Shown: piece by piece, positions 55,060 to 63,851 of the stretch | How positions within the stretch are numbered: the stretch's first letter is position 1 | Layout of the letters: every line of letters starts with the position of its first letter | From: Planctomycetota bacterium | GTDB taxonomy: Bacteria > Planctomycetota > Planctomycetia > Pirellulales > Pirellulaceae | Assembly (NCBI GenBank): GCA_014381825.1 | Contig: JACNKX010000141.1 | Span: 28,396-92,395 of the forward strand | Direction of reading: 5' to 3' | Length of the DNA stretch: 64,000 nt | Notes under the pieces: model-generated | Databases searched by the model: none | What the model was told of the DNA's origin: nothing | What the model saw: the letters and a program-made list of their open reading frames with translations, nothing else | Translations under genes and position numbers: made by a program

Positions 55060-57930
55060 ATGAGCGAATTGTTCGATCCCTACCATAAGTGGCTCGGGAT
55101 TCCGCCGGCGGAACAGCCTCCGAATCATTACCGGTTGTTGGGGCTGAATCTGTTTGAGTCGGATCCTGATGTGATCGAGAATGGCTCCGATCGACAGATG
55201 ACTCATTTGCGCTCGTTTCAAACCGGGCCGCGAATGAAGGAATGTCAGCGGCTGCTCAATGAAGTCGCGGCCGCGCGGGTCTTGCTGCTCGAAGCGCAGA
55301 AGAAGGCAGCTTACGACCAATTGCTGCGAGCGACTTCAGTACCTGCGGAGTCGCCGCCAAACGCAACCGCCGTTCCGTTAACTCCAGCTAGCACGTTGCC
55401 TCCGACCGCCTCGCAACCAGCAGCGATCCAAGCGTCATCGCCAGTTGTCGTTGCCAAGGGGGCTCGTCGTAAGCGGAAGCAAGCGATTGGGCTCGGCCCG
55501 AAGATTGCTGGTGGTATTGTCGGCTTGGTGATGTTGCTGACACTTGGATACGGGATTCGCAAGGCGTTCCAGTCGTCTCCTCCGTCCGTCGCGCCGCCGC
55601 GTCAAGTGACTGAAATGGCGCCGGGCGGACCCACTGAGCCAACTGACGCTCCTGTTGTTACGCCACGAGTCATTGCGCCGCCGGCTGTTCCTCCGCCTTC
55701 CGCGCCCGCTCCCCCAACGGCGACCGCAGCCGATCCAGCACTGCCCACGAACGTTCTTGTCGACGTTCGCGACGAGTACGAATGTACGCTGAACTCACAA
55801 CCTCAGATCGCACTCGACAGCTCGTTCGACGCGGCTCAATCGTGGCGTCTTTCTCTGCGCATCGATGCATCGTCTCGTCCACTAGGCACGCTCTTGTGTT
55901 GGGGGGATGGCCGCGCGGGGAAAGACCCGATATGCATCCAGGCCGGACCGGACTTCATTGCTGGCTGGGTGATGGACAACTTCCGATCAGACGGAGCGAC
56001 TGCACTGCCGAGAATGCCGATCGATTGGTCTGGCGTCTGTGAAATCGAGATCGTTCACGATGCTGCCTCGCAAGTCTTGCAAATGCGAGTTGGAAAGGAA
56101 CGTCGAAACGTTGATGTGCTTCATCCGCCTCGCGCCGATCGCCCGATGCCCATTCATCTTGGTGGTATCGGTATGGGAGCATTACACGCTTATCCATGTA
56201 ACATTCATGACCTGCGATTGGAACCATTGATCGACCCCGTTAACCTGCCTCCACCTTCCAAACTAGCCGTTGCACCATCCGACCTAGCTGGAAGCGACGA
56301 GCCGACGACGATGCCGGAGTCGGGCGGTTCACTCGGCGATTTGGTAAACCCGCCCAAAGTCAGCAAGTTGCCAATACCTGATGATTCTGAGCTTCGGGAT
56401 GCACGAGAACAGATACAAAGTCTGTTCGCAAATGAGCTAAGCCAACAGCGCACTGCGCAGGAATCCGCAACGCTTGCCGAGAAGCTGCTTGCTCAAGCGA
56501 GCCAGCCGGAAACGGAGCCGGCATTGCGTTATGTCTTGCTAGAGAACGCAATCGATGTTGCGAGCCGAGGAGGAGCTGTCGATGCTGCGTCGCGATCGCT
56601 CCGGGCTCTGGACGTCGCATTCGAGATCGATCTTGTTCAGCTGAAGACTGGTGCCGCTCAGCAACTTGCTCGAGTTGCGAGGGAAGCTTGGGAACATAAA
56701 GCGGTTGTTGAGTTGCTGGAAGTGGTGATTGCAGAGTGTCTTGCCGATGACCGATTCGAGTTGGCGACGTCGGTGGCCGAGGCGGCGGTTAGCGCGGCTC
56801 GTAAATCGAAGGATTCGTCGGCGATCAGCCGCAGCGTCGCCCAGTCACGAGAGATCAAATCGCTGAACGCCAAGTATGAGCCGGTCCGAGAAGCTTTGGA
56901 GCTCTTGGCAGATGGTTCCGATGACCCGGCAGCGAGCGAGACGGTTGGGCGGCATCTCTGTCTTGTGAAAGGAAAGTGGGACAAAGGGCTGCCGTATCTA
57001 GTAAAGAGCGACGCGTCCGAATTGCGCGAGATTGCCGCGCGAGACATGCGGAATCCGACCAGTGCTGATTCTCAAGCCGAAATCGGCAACGGGTGGATGA
57101 ACGCCGCGAAGCAGCTCGATCGAAACATCCGCTTGCACGCGTTATTACGCGCCGAGTACTGGTATCGCCTAGCGGTCGTCCAGCAGGCCGGACTCAAGAA
57201 GCTGCCACTTGAAACGCATATAAAAGCGGTGGGTAAGGAAGTCGGTGAACTTGCCGAGTTGCCGACGGGAGCGGTTTTGGTCATGACGTTCGAGCCGAAC
57301 ACGTTGAAGCGACAAGGATTTGTGTTAGATGCCAGCCAGCACGGATACGTTGGAATCGTGAAAGGCGCTGTCTTTACCGAAGGCATTGCCGGCAATGCCC
57401 TCGGGTTTGATGGAAAAGACGATTACGTCGAAGTTGCCTCGACGCGTTGGCTATCATCTCCTCCCGCATTTACGCTGTCCGCATGGGTGAACGTTGTGGC
57501 CTGGAAAGATACGACCAAGGACATGGACTATGTGATTAGCAAAGACGATGGGAAATCGAGGCGCGCTCACGGATATGTTTTGCGGTATCGCAAAGGTGGG
57601 ACTTTGAACTTCACTTTGGCCTCGTCAGGATGGCGCTACGTGACATCAGCGACGAAAGCCGCGCTCGGGGAGTGGCACCATACGGTGGCGACCTATGACG
57701 GACAAACTTACAAGCTGTTCATCGATGGAGAACGGGACGGCGACGAAGTTGTCATGGGAGCGATCGATCCGTCCAACATGCCGCTGCGAATCGGCCAAGG
57801 TGCCTATAGCAAGGATCGCGGTACGCGAGGTCGCATCGACGAAGTTGCCATTTTCAACCGAGCCCTCTCGTCGGACGAAGTGCGAACGGTGTTTCGAATC
57901 GGTCAGGCAGGCCGCCCGCTGATTGAGTAG
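55060..57930 (+). CDS. J-like domain, membrane and two LamG-like domains protein
   Basis: Started at ATG 55060 it has 956 residues. It opens with the planctomycete N-terminal motif SELFDPYHKWLGIPPAEQPP, followed by NHYRLLGLNLFE and AAYDQLLRA. This resembles a J-domain helix pair but lacks the HPD tripeptide. One membrane helix lies at about 155-180 (IAGGIVGLVMLLTLGYGI). Outside it, a Pro-rich linker leads to a first lectin-like beta domain (about 230-390), then a helical middle (about 440-740). Last comes a clear LamG/concanavalin domain (about 745-950: LGFDGKDDYVEVAST, FTLSAWVNVVAW, GEWHHTVATYDGQTYKLFID, RIDEVAIFNRALSSDEV). It may bind glycans at the cell surface. An in-frame codon at 54997 is less likely. 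Confidence 0.8.
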   Translation: MSELFDPYHKWLGIPPAEQPPNHYRLLGLNLFESDPDVIENGSDRQMTHLRSFQTGPRMKECQRLLNEVAAARVLLLEAQKKAAYDQLLRATSVPAESPPNATAVPLTPASTLPPTASQPAAIQASSPVVVAKGARRKRKQAIGLGPKIAGGIVGLVMLLTLGYGIRKAFQSSPPSVAPPRQVTEMAPGGPTEPTDAPVVTPRVIAPPAVPPPSAPAPPTATAADPALPTNVLVDVRDEYECTLNSQPQIALDSSFDAAQSWRLSLRIDASSRPLGTLLCWGDGRAGKDPICIQAGPDFIAGWVMDNFRSDGATALPRMPIDWSGVCEIEIVHDAASQVLQMRVGKERRNVDVLHPPRADRPMPIHLGGIGMGALHAYPCNIHDLRLEPLIDPVNLPPPSKLAVAPSDLAGSDEPTTMPESGGSLGDLVNPPKVSKLPIPDDSELRDAREQIQSLFANELSQQRTAQESATLAEKLLAQASQPETEPALRYVLLENAIDVASRGGAVDAASRSLRALDVAFEIDLVQLKTGAAQQLARVAREAWEHKAVVELLEVVIAECLADDRFELATSVAEAAVSAARKSKDSSAISRSVAQSREIKSLNAKYEPVREALELLADGSDDPAASETVGRHLCLVKGKWDKGLPYLVKSDASELREIAARDMRNPTSADSQAEIGNGWMNAAKQLDRNIRLHALLRAEYWYRLAVVQQAGLKKLPLETHIKAVGKEVGELAELPTGAVLVMTFEPNTLKRQGFVLDASQHGYVGIVKGAVFTEGIAGNALGFDGKDDYVEVASTRWLSSPPAFTLSAWVNVVAWKDTTKDMDYVISKDDGKSRRAHGYVLRYRKGGTLNFTLASSGWRYVTSATKAALGEWHHTVATYDGQTYKLFIDGERDGDEVVMGAIDPSNMPLRIGQGAYSKDRGTRGRIDEVAIFNRALSSDEVRTVFRIGQAGRPLIE

Positions 57931-57973
57931 TGTTTCAGTCGGTCCCCACGTTCGTTACGTTCTGCGTCAAGCA

Positions 57974-58687
57974 ATGTCTATGCAAACTCGCGTACTCGTC
58001 CCCGAACAAATGGATGATCCCGAGTTGGATCGTGACGAACATCTAAAGGCGCTGAGCGGGCTGCAACGTATTAATGCTTGGACGGGGAATGCGTCTTTAG
58101 TCTGGAAGCATATTCTCCCGGTGGCTCGCGAACTCAGCCCTCGTCCCCTGCGAGTCCTGGATATTGCTACAGGAGCGGCCGACATCCCGATCGCTGTGCT
58201 GAAGGCAAGTGCGTCGCAGGGCGTGAAGCTGGAGATCGATGCGTGCGATGTCAGCGAACAGGCGATTGCCTTTGCAACGGAGAAGTGTTCCACAGCAAAC
58301 GTTGCCGTGCGGCTCTTTCCTCACGACATTCTGCGAGATGAAATTCCTGACCAATACGACGTCGTGATGTGTTCACAGTTTCTCCATCATCTGACAGATG
58401 AAGACGTCTCTGTTGCCTTGAAGAAGATGAAATCGGCGGCGACCAAAAGAGTCGTTGTTGTGGATCTCGAACGCGGGTATGCGAATTGGCTTCAGGTGTG
58501 GTTCGCCACGAGAGTCCTCAGCCGATCGAAGGTCGTTCACTTTGACGGCCCGCAATCGGTTCGCGCGGCATTATCTGTCGAGGAGTTCGCGAGTCTAGTG
58601 CGACATGTCGGTTTTACGAGTTTCGAGATTCGCAGAAAATGGCCTTGCCGCTTTGTCCTCGTCGGAGAGACGGATGGCAATCCCTGA
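57974..58687 (+). CDS. UbiE-like class I SAM methyltransferase
   Basis: From ATG 57974 (an upstream TTG at 57923 is the alternative) it has 237 residues. The SAM motif is LRVLDIATGAADIPIAVLKA, followed by IDACDVSEQAIAFA, VRLFPHDILRDEIPDQYDVV, CSQFLHHLTDEDV and VVVDLERGY. The pattern matches small-molecule methyltransferases often found next to type III polyketide synthases. It overlaps the FAD enzyme gene by 14 bases, so translation is coupled. I infer that it methylates the polyketide product, on oxygen or carbon. Confidence 0.88.
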   Translation: MSMQTRVLVPEQMDDPELDRDEHLKALSGLQRINAWTGNASLVWKHILPVARELSPRPLRVLDIATGAADIPIAVLKASASQGVKLEIDACDVSEQAIAFATEKCSTANVAVRLFPHDILRDEIPDQYDVVMCSQFLHHLTDEDVSVALKKMKSAATKRVVVVDLERGYANWLQVWFATRVLSRSKVVHFDGPQSVRAALSVEEFASLVRHVGFTSFEIRRKWPCRFVLVGETDGNP

Positions 58688-59891
58688 GCCGCAGGTCGCT
58701 GCAACGATTCGGAGCGATGAAGCCGGTGACAAACGCTGGGACGTCGTCGTGATTGGAGCGGGGCCCGCCGGCGCGATGGCGGCGCGCCAATTGGCTTTGG
58801 AAGACGCGAGGGTGCTGCTCGTCGATCGTGCTTCTTTTCCAAGATCAAAGGTCTGTGGGTGTTGTGTCAACGGTGCGGCGATTGGCGTCTTGGCGCAGGT
58901 TGGGCTCGGGGATCTTTTGCAACGGTGCCATGCCAGAAAGGTCGAAGCGTTTCAGTTGGCCAGCAGCGGGCGCTTTGCTACAGTTCCGCTCAGCGAAGGC
59001 GTATCGCTGTCACGCGAGCGATTGGATACTGCATTGATCCAAGCGGCGATCGAAGCGGGAGCCGAGTTCCTTGATCGGGCTCTGGCATTGATCGGCGAAC
59101 GGACTTCGGACGCCTGCGAAATCCTCCTGAAGACGGAGTCAGGCGAACGATCTGCTTCGGCCATGGCAGTCGTCGTGGCGGGAGGGCTCGGTTGCCGTGT
59201 CTTCGCCGAATCGGAATCCGACGACCGTAAAGCGTCTCCATCGTCGCGAGTCGGAGCAGGCACCATCCTTGACTCGGCACCGGCCGAATACACCGCCGGA
59301 ACGATCTATATGGCGTGTCATCCGCAGGGCTACGTGGGGCTCGTTCGGCTTGAGGACAATCGGCTCGATGTTGCGGCAGCCCTCAACGCGAACGCCATCA
59401 AAGAATCCGGCGGAGTAGCGGAACTCGTTGGACGAATTCTTACCGACTCGAAGCTGCCGATCCCCGAATTGCTAGACGGCGCCGAGTGGCATGGAACAGG
59501 ACGTCTGACACAACGCCGCGAACACGTGGTTTCGGAGCGGTGCTTTTTTATCGGCGATGCTGCAGGATACGTCGAACCGTTCACCGGAGAAGGGATCGCA
59601 TGGGCATTGGCTTCTGGTCGAGTCGTGGCCCCGATTGTTTTGGATTTCGTGCGGAACGATCCCAACTCGAACGCCATGCATGCCTGGACAAGCACTCACC
59701 AAAAACTGATAGCCAACAGGGCTCGTCTCTGTCGATGCGTCAGTCGCTTGCTACGATACCCGACGCTCGTTAATATCGCCGTGCGACTACTAGCGCTCGC
59801 GCCTTTACTTGCACGCCCCGTCGTGAGATCACTAAACGCATCGTTCGAGGCGAAAATGCCCAACAAAGAAACGGCCACGAAACATCGATGA
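58674..59891 (+). CDS. FAD-dependent oxidoreductase, geranylgeranyl-reductase/monooxygenase type
   Basis: From ATG 58674 (GGAGAG upstream) the protein has 405 residues. The dinucleotide motif is DVVVIGAGPAGAMAARQLAL, followed by VLLVDRASFPRSKVCGCCVN (the PRxKVCG element typical of the geranylgeranyl reductase-like group) and FFIGDAAGYVEPFTGEGIAW. This group covers reductases and FAD monooxygenases or halogenases. In a type III PKS setting, ring hydroxylation or oxidation to a quinone would fit, as for SrsC of Streptomyces. It overlaps both neighbouring methyltransferase genes (14 and 4 bases), showing one operon. Confidence 0.9.
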   Translation: MAIPEPQVAATIRSDEAGDKRWDVVVIGAGPAGAMAARQLALEDARVLLVDRASFPRSKVCGCCVNGAAIGVLAQVGLGDLLQRCHARKVEAFQLASSGRFATVPLSEGVSLSRERLDTALIQAAIEAGAEFLDRALALIGERTSDACEILLKTESGERSASAMAVVVAGGLGCRVFAESESDDRKASPSSRVGAGTILDSAPAEYTAGTIYMACHPQGYVGLVRLEDNRLDVAAALNANAIKESGGVAELVGRILTDSKLPIPELLDGAEWHGTGRLTQRREHVVSERCFFIGDAAGYVEPFTGEGIAWALASGRVVAPIVLDFVRNDPNSNAMHAWTSTHQKLIANRARLCRCVSRLLRYPTLVNIAVRLLALAPLLARPVVRSLNASFEAKMPNKETATKHR

Positions 59892-60727
59892 TTAGCTACG
59901 ACGGAATCAGTAAGTCGCGGATTCGCACTCATTACGACATCGCGACCTTGTTCTATCGGCTCTTGTGGGGCGTTCACATTCACCACGGGTTGTGGAACGA
60001 GAATGAATCGTCACAGCAGGCGCAACGCCAACTGATCGAGCACCTACTTCAAGAATCTGGAATTCCGCGCGGAGCGTCCGTTATCGATGTGGGATGCGGC
60101 ATGGGAGGCAGCTCGATTCACTTAGCTCGCCAACACGATTGCCACGTCACGGGGATCACATTGAGCGGTATGCAGCGTCGTTGGGCGGGTGCGACGGCGA
60201 GACTAAGAGGCGTTGGGGCGCAGACCCGATTTTTTCGTCAAGACGCCGAGACGGCTGATTTTGCCGGCGAATCGTTTGACTATCTTTGGAGCATTGAATG
60301 CACAGAGCACTTCTTTGACAAGAAGGCCTTTCTGCAACGTGCTGCGAATTGGTTACGACCGGGTGGCGGTGTCGCCTTGTGTATTTGGCTGGCCGGCGAC
60401 GAGCCACATTCGGACGAGGATATCCTACAAGTGAAGGCCGTTTGCGACGCCTTCCTTTGCCCGTCGCTAGGCACGACCGAAGACTATGCGACTTGGCTGC
60501 GAGATGCCGGACTCGAGGTTGGAAACATCTGTGACCTGACACCGCGAATCACGCGAACTTGGGAAATCTGTCGCCAACGCGTCGAACGAACCGGCGCCAC
60601 AAAGTTGGCTCGCCTCTTTGGGCGCGACGCCGTGAAGTTCATTGACAACTTCGACCTGATCTTGAATGCCTACCAAAGCGGCGCAATGAAATATGCGAGC
60701 ATTGTCGCGACGAAACCAACATTGTAG
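59888..60727 (+). CDS. SAM-dependent methyltransferase, tocopherol/cyclopropane type
   Basis: This 279-residue protein starts with ATG inside the ATGA overlap of the FAD gene. IRTHYDIATLFYRLLWGVHI and HHGLWNENESSQQAQ at the N-terminus match the group of gamma-tocopherol and sterol methyltransferases. The SAM motif is SVIDVGCGMGGSSIHLARQ, followed by VTGITLSGMQ, FFRQDAETADF, YLWSIECTEHF and WLRPGGGVALCIWLAG. It probably methylates a phenolic or quinone ring. The TAG stop is part of the conserved end of the type B palindromic element that begins at 60724. Confidence 0.89.
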   Translation: MISYDGISKSRIRTHYDIATLFYRLLWGVHIHHGLWNENESSQQAQRQLIEHLLQESGIPRGASVIDVGCGMGGSSIHLARQHDCHVTGITLSGMQRRWAGATARLRGVGAQTRFFRQDAETADFAGESFDYLWSIECTEHFFDKKAFLQRAANWLRPGGGVALCIWLAGDEPHSDEDILQVKAVCDAFLCPSLGTTEDYATWLRDAGLEVGNICDLTPRITRTWEICRQRVERTGATKLARLFGRDAVKFIDNFDLILNAYQSGAMKYASIVATKPTL

Positions 60728-60838
60728 CCATCACTCTCCGAGTGATGAGCCCCTCCGTAAAAGCTGTTGTCACGTAAACACTGTTGGGCGCTTCGACTCT
60801 AACTTATTGGGCTCATCACGACGGCGCGTGATGGCTAC
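60724..60838. repeat. Palindromic element, type B copy 2
   Basis: The left arm (60724-60754) is identical over 31 bases to the copy at 43574; the right arm (60809-60838) is a partial complement ending GATGGCTAC. The element sits exactly between two convergent genes: its left end gives the TAG of the methyltransferase, and the right arm codes for the last seven residues (SSHHAPS) and the TGA stop of the MMPL transporter. It may also be the shared terminator. Confidence 0.88.
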
Positions 60839-63077
60839 TTGTCTTTGCCACAAACACCCGCCCCAGCGGCCCTGCCAACAACGCGGGTAGAATCACCAAG
60901 TCAGCAAACAACGCGGTCATTAGCAGTACGAACACCATCCAAGCAAAGCGACTGGCGGGCACGAAGTCGCTGAAAACGAAAGCCAGCATCCCGATACCGC
61001 AAATGACGCTCGTCTGGAGCATCGCGGTTGCACAATGCCGATAGGATCGACGAATGGCTTCGGCGGGTTCGCAACCAGCTGCGATTTCGCGCCGAAACCA
61101 AGTCAAGAAATGAAGCGTATCTACGACCGCGATCCCTAACGCAATGCTCGCCGTCATGACCGAGCCAAGGTCGATGGGGATCGATAGCCAACCCATCAAT
61201 CCGAAGATCGCAGCCGTTGGAAATACGTTCGGGATCATCGCGACGAGACCAGCTCGGACGCTTCGCAACACAATCATGAGAACGATCCCCACGATTCCGA
61301 ATGCAGCGACAAAGCTACGTAACATATCGGCAAGCAATAGCCGCTGCGTCTGATAGATCAATGGAATCGCACCGGTGACTGTAATATCGATCGGTTCGTC
61401 GATCGACGCTGAAGCCGAAGCCACCGCGGGAGTCACGTGTTCTTTGAGTTCGTCAAGGAATTGCTCGTAGTCCAGATCGCTGAGCGCCGGTACACGGGCA
61501 GCGATTCGCCAAGACTGTCGGTTGCTATCCTCGAATACGTAACGTGCATCGACAAATCGAGACTGTTCTCTTTTTAAGTTCTTCGACAGCACGGTACGTC
61601 TTGCGAGTTGCCTCATTCCTCCCCCGCGCGGAATAGTCGGCGTGAGTGTCGCAGCGGACATCACACCTTCGACTTGGTCGACTCGGCGAACCGACTGGGC
61701 GAGGTACTCCACGATTTCCACCCGACGAAGGAAATCGACTTGCGAATCGGCTCGAAAATGAACAACCACTTCGACAGGGACCATCGGGCCAAGTCGCTCT
61801 TCCATCCACGCATAGTCGGCGAGGACTCGGGCTCGTGGCGGGAATAGTTCTCTCAGCTTGATCGATGTCTCGATCGAGAAGAGACCCCAACCGAAGGCGA
61901 TGATCGACGCGATGCTGAGCAGCGAGATGGGACTCGCCCAACGAATCATGGCGTTCGCGAGTTTGCCCCACACGCGTTGACTCGTACGCTCATCAGTGCG
62001 ATGCAATTGACTCGCAGGCCATAGCTCCATCAAGCCAGGCAACAACGAGAAGAGCAGCAGTAATGTTGTCACGACGCCGATCGTTGCGAATGCTCCGAAC
62101 CGTCGAATCGGTTCGACATCACTTCCCAACAACGAGCCGAGCCCGATACCAGTTGTCGCTGTCGCGAGCGCGCATGGCAGCCAACCGACTTGCATGGCTC
62201 GTTGAGGTGCTCCGCTGACACCACGCACTCGAACTTCATCGAAGTAGTAGTTGACGAGATGAATTCCCGCCGCGATGGTCAAGACAAAAACGAAAGGCGG
62301 CATCAAAATTAGGACCGCATTCATCGGTTGCCCACTCCAGAACACCAACGACAAGCAAAGCCCTTCGCCCAACGCTGCCGCGGTAAATACGGCCAATGCA
62401 TAACGCCACTCGCGCAGGCAACACCAACAGAGTATCAAGGACAGCAGAGCCGAGGGAATGGCATAGCGTTGCATCGTGTCGACGCCTGCTCGATCGATCG
62501 CGACTCCATCGACAGGCGGACCCGCCAAACGGAATGCATCTCGCTGGAGTCCGCAAACCTCTTGAGCCGTGTCGAGAATAGTCTCGATCGCTTCGTGTCG
62601 TTCGTAGCCCCCGTGATCCGTGAACATGATAACGGCGCAACTTGAACTCCCGTCCGGTCCGACCAACACGCCGCGTAATCGGGCTGTCGCCGCTTTTCGC
62701 GACAGATCAATCGGGGAAGACATGAGCTGTCGCAACGTCGAGTATCCCGAGACGACTCGATCGAACAGCTTTGAGTTGCGGGCCGATTCAGCCCGTGTAG
62801 GGTCGAGTAACGCGACCTCAAATTCCTTCAAACGCAAGTCATCCACGGTGCATCCGGGCCAGCTGATCACCACCAACGCTTGGCTTTCGAAATGCTCGAC
62901 GAACCATTCGAACTCTAGCCTCTGCTCGTTCGTCTTGGGAATCCAGTGATGCGGCGTATTGAACATCGTGCCTACAGCAAGCAGCGACCACGATGCCAAG
63001 AACGGCCCCAGAGTGATCGTAACGATTGCCGTAACGAAACAGCGGCGGATCAAAGTGGTACGAGAGATAGAAAACAC
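60816..63077 (-). CDS. MMPL/RND-family lipid transporter
   Basis: This 753-residue membrane protein starts with GTG 63077. It has the RND layout: one N-terminal helix (FVTAIVTITLGPFLASWSLL), a large periplasmic loop (about 40-205), a helix bundle (about 210-355), a second loop (about 415-570), and a second bundle (about 570-735). Repeat motifs such as FVLTIAAGIHLVNYYFDEVR and MTASIALGIAVVDTLHFLTW contain the family's conserved core. MMPL transporters export lipids and hydrophobic natural products. It lies 18 bases downstream of the type III PKS gene in the same orientation, so it probably exports or places the PKS product. The last seven residues and the stop codon come from a type B palindromic repeat. 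Confidence 0.9.
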   Translation of the reverse strand: MFSISRTTLIRRCFVTAIVTITLGPFLASWSLLAVGTMFNTPHHWIPKTNEQRLEFEWFVEHFESQALVVISWPGCTVDDLRLKEFEVALLDPTRAESARNSKLFDRVVSGYSTLRQLMSSPIDLSRKAATARLRGVLVGPDGSSSCAVIMFTDHGGYERHEAIETILDTAQEVCGLQRDAFRLAGPPVDGVAIDRAGVDTMQRYAIPSALLSLILCWCCLREWRYALAVFTAAALGEGLCLSLVFWSGQPMNAVLILMPPFVFVLTIAAGIHLVNYYFDEVRVRGVSGAPQRAMQVGWLPCALATATTGIGLGSLLGSDVEPIRRFGAFATIGVVTTLLLLFSLLPGLMELWPASQLHRTDERTSQRVWGKLANAMIRWASPISLLSIASIIAFGWGLFSIETSIKLRELFPPRARVLADYAWMEERLGPMVPVEVVVHFRADSQVDFLRRVEIVEYLAQSVRRVDQVEGVMSAATLTPTIPRGGGMRQLARRTVLSKNLKREQSRFVDARYVFEDSNRQSWRIAARVPALSDLDYEQFLDELKEHVTPAVASASASIDEPIDITVTGAIPLIYQTQRLLLADMLRSFVAAFGIVGIVLMIVLRSVRAGLVAMIPNVFPTAAIFGLMGWLSIPIDLGSVMTASIALGIAVVDTLHFLTWFRREIAAGCEPAEAIRRSYRHCATAMLQTSVICGIGMLAFVFSDFVPASRFAWMVFVLLMTALFADLVILPALLAGPLGRVFVAKTSSHHAPS

Positions 63078-63095
63078 GTGAGCACACTTAGTCCG

Positions 63096-63851
63096 TTATT
63101 CGAGCAAGGCTACTTCTGCAACCAAACCCGGCCCGAAACCGAGCATCACGCAAGGACGTGGGGCGTCTTGCCTCAGGAATCGTTCCAGAATGAATAACAC
63201 GGTCGGCGATGACATGTTGCCAAGTTCGTTGAGTACGGCTCGCGACGTCGCCAGTGTCGTGGAGTCGAAGCCGAGTGCTTCTTCAACCGCATCCAAGATT
63301 CTCGGGCCACCCGGATGAACGGCCCACGACTTGATCGTCTCGATTGACTGCCCTTGTGAACCGAGCCAAGTGGCGAGCCAAGGCTTCAGCTGTTCCGCGA
63401 TCAGGCCGGGAACTCGATTTGAGAGCGACATATCAAACCCGAAGTTACCGACGTGCCACGTTATCGTTTCTCGCGAATCATCCAATAAGCAAGAGCCGGT
63501 GTCGCGCAGCTGGCAAATCGCTCCGTCATCGGGGTGACTCTGCGCCACGACGAGCGCTGCAGCTCCATCGGCAAAAAGCGCGTTGCCAAGCATCCGTTCT
63601 GGATCCCATTGGAACTTGAAATGTAGGCTGCACAGTTCTACGGCACAAAGGAGGATGCGAGCCGTCGGTTCGGCGGCCGACAGCCCACGAGCGGCTCGCA
63701 AACCATTGATCGCCCCGTGGCATCCCATGAATCCGATGTGCAACCGCTGAGTGGTGGGGCGGAGGCCAAGTTCGTCGAACAAGTGAATATCGACGCCCGG
63801 AGCGTCAAACCCGGTGCAAGAAACGGTAACCAAGTGGGTGATCTCGTGCAA
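63096..63851 (-). CDS. Type III polyketide synthase, 5' end lost or disrupted
   Basis: The visible 251 residues are the last two-thirds of a chalcone/stilbene-synthase-like enzyme. Residues EITHLVTVSCTGFDAPGVD at the N-terminus normally lie about 115-125 residues into the protein. The catalytic triad is complete: Cys44 in GFMGCHGAING, His179 in SWAVHPGGPR, Asn212 in ELGNMSSPTVLF. WHVGNFGFDMSLS and the C-terminal LGFGPGLVAEVALL are also typical. The enzyme should extend an acyl-CoA starter with malonyl-CoA and cyclise the product, for example to an alkylresorcinol or alkylpyrone. The N-terminal part is missing; the frame begins at TTG 63851 after AT-rich repeated sequence. A contig-end artefact or a true disruption are both possible. 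Confidence 0.85.
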   Translation of the reverse strand: MHEITHLVTVSCTGFDAPGVDIHLFDELGLRPTTQRLHIGFMGCHGAINGLRAARGLSAAEPTARILLCAVELCSLHFKFQWDPERMLGNALFADGAAALVVAQSHPDDGAICQLRDTGSCLLDDSRETITWHVGNFGFDMSLSNRVPGLIAEQLKPWLATWLGSQGQSIETIKSWAVHPGGPRILDAVEEALGFDSTTLATSRAVLNELGNMSSPTVLFILERFLRQDAPRPCVMLGFGPGLVAEVALLE

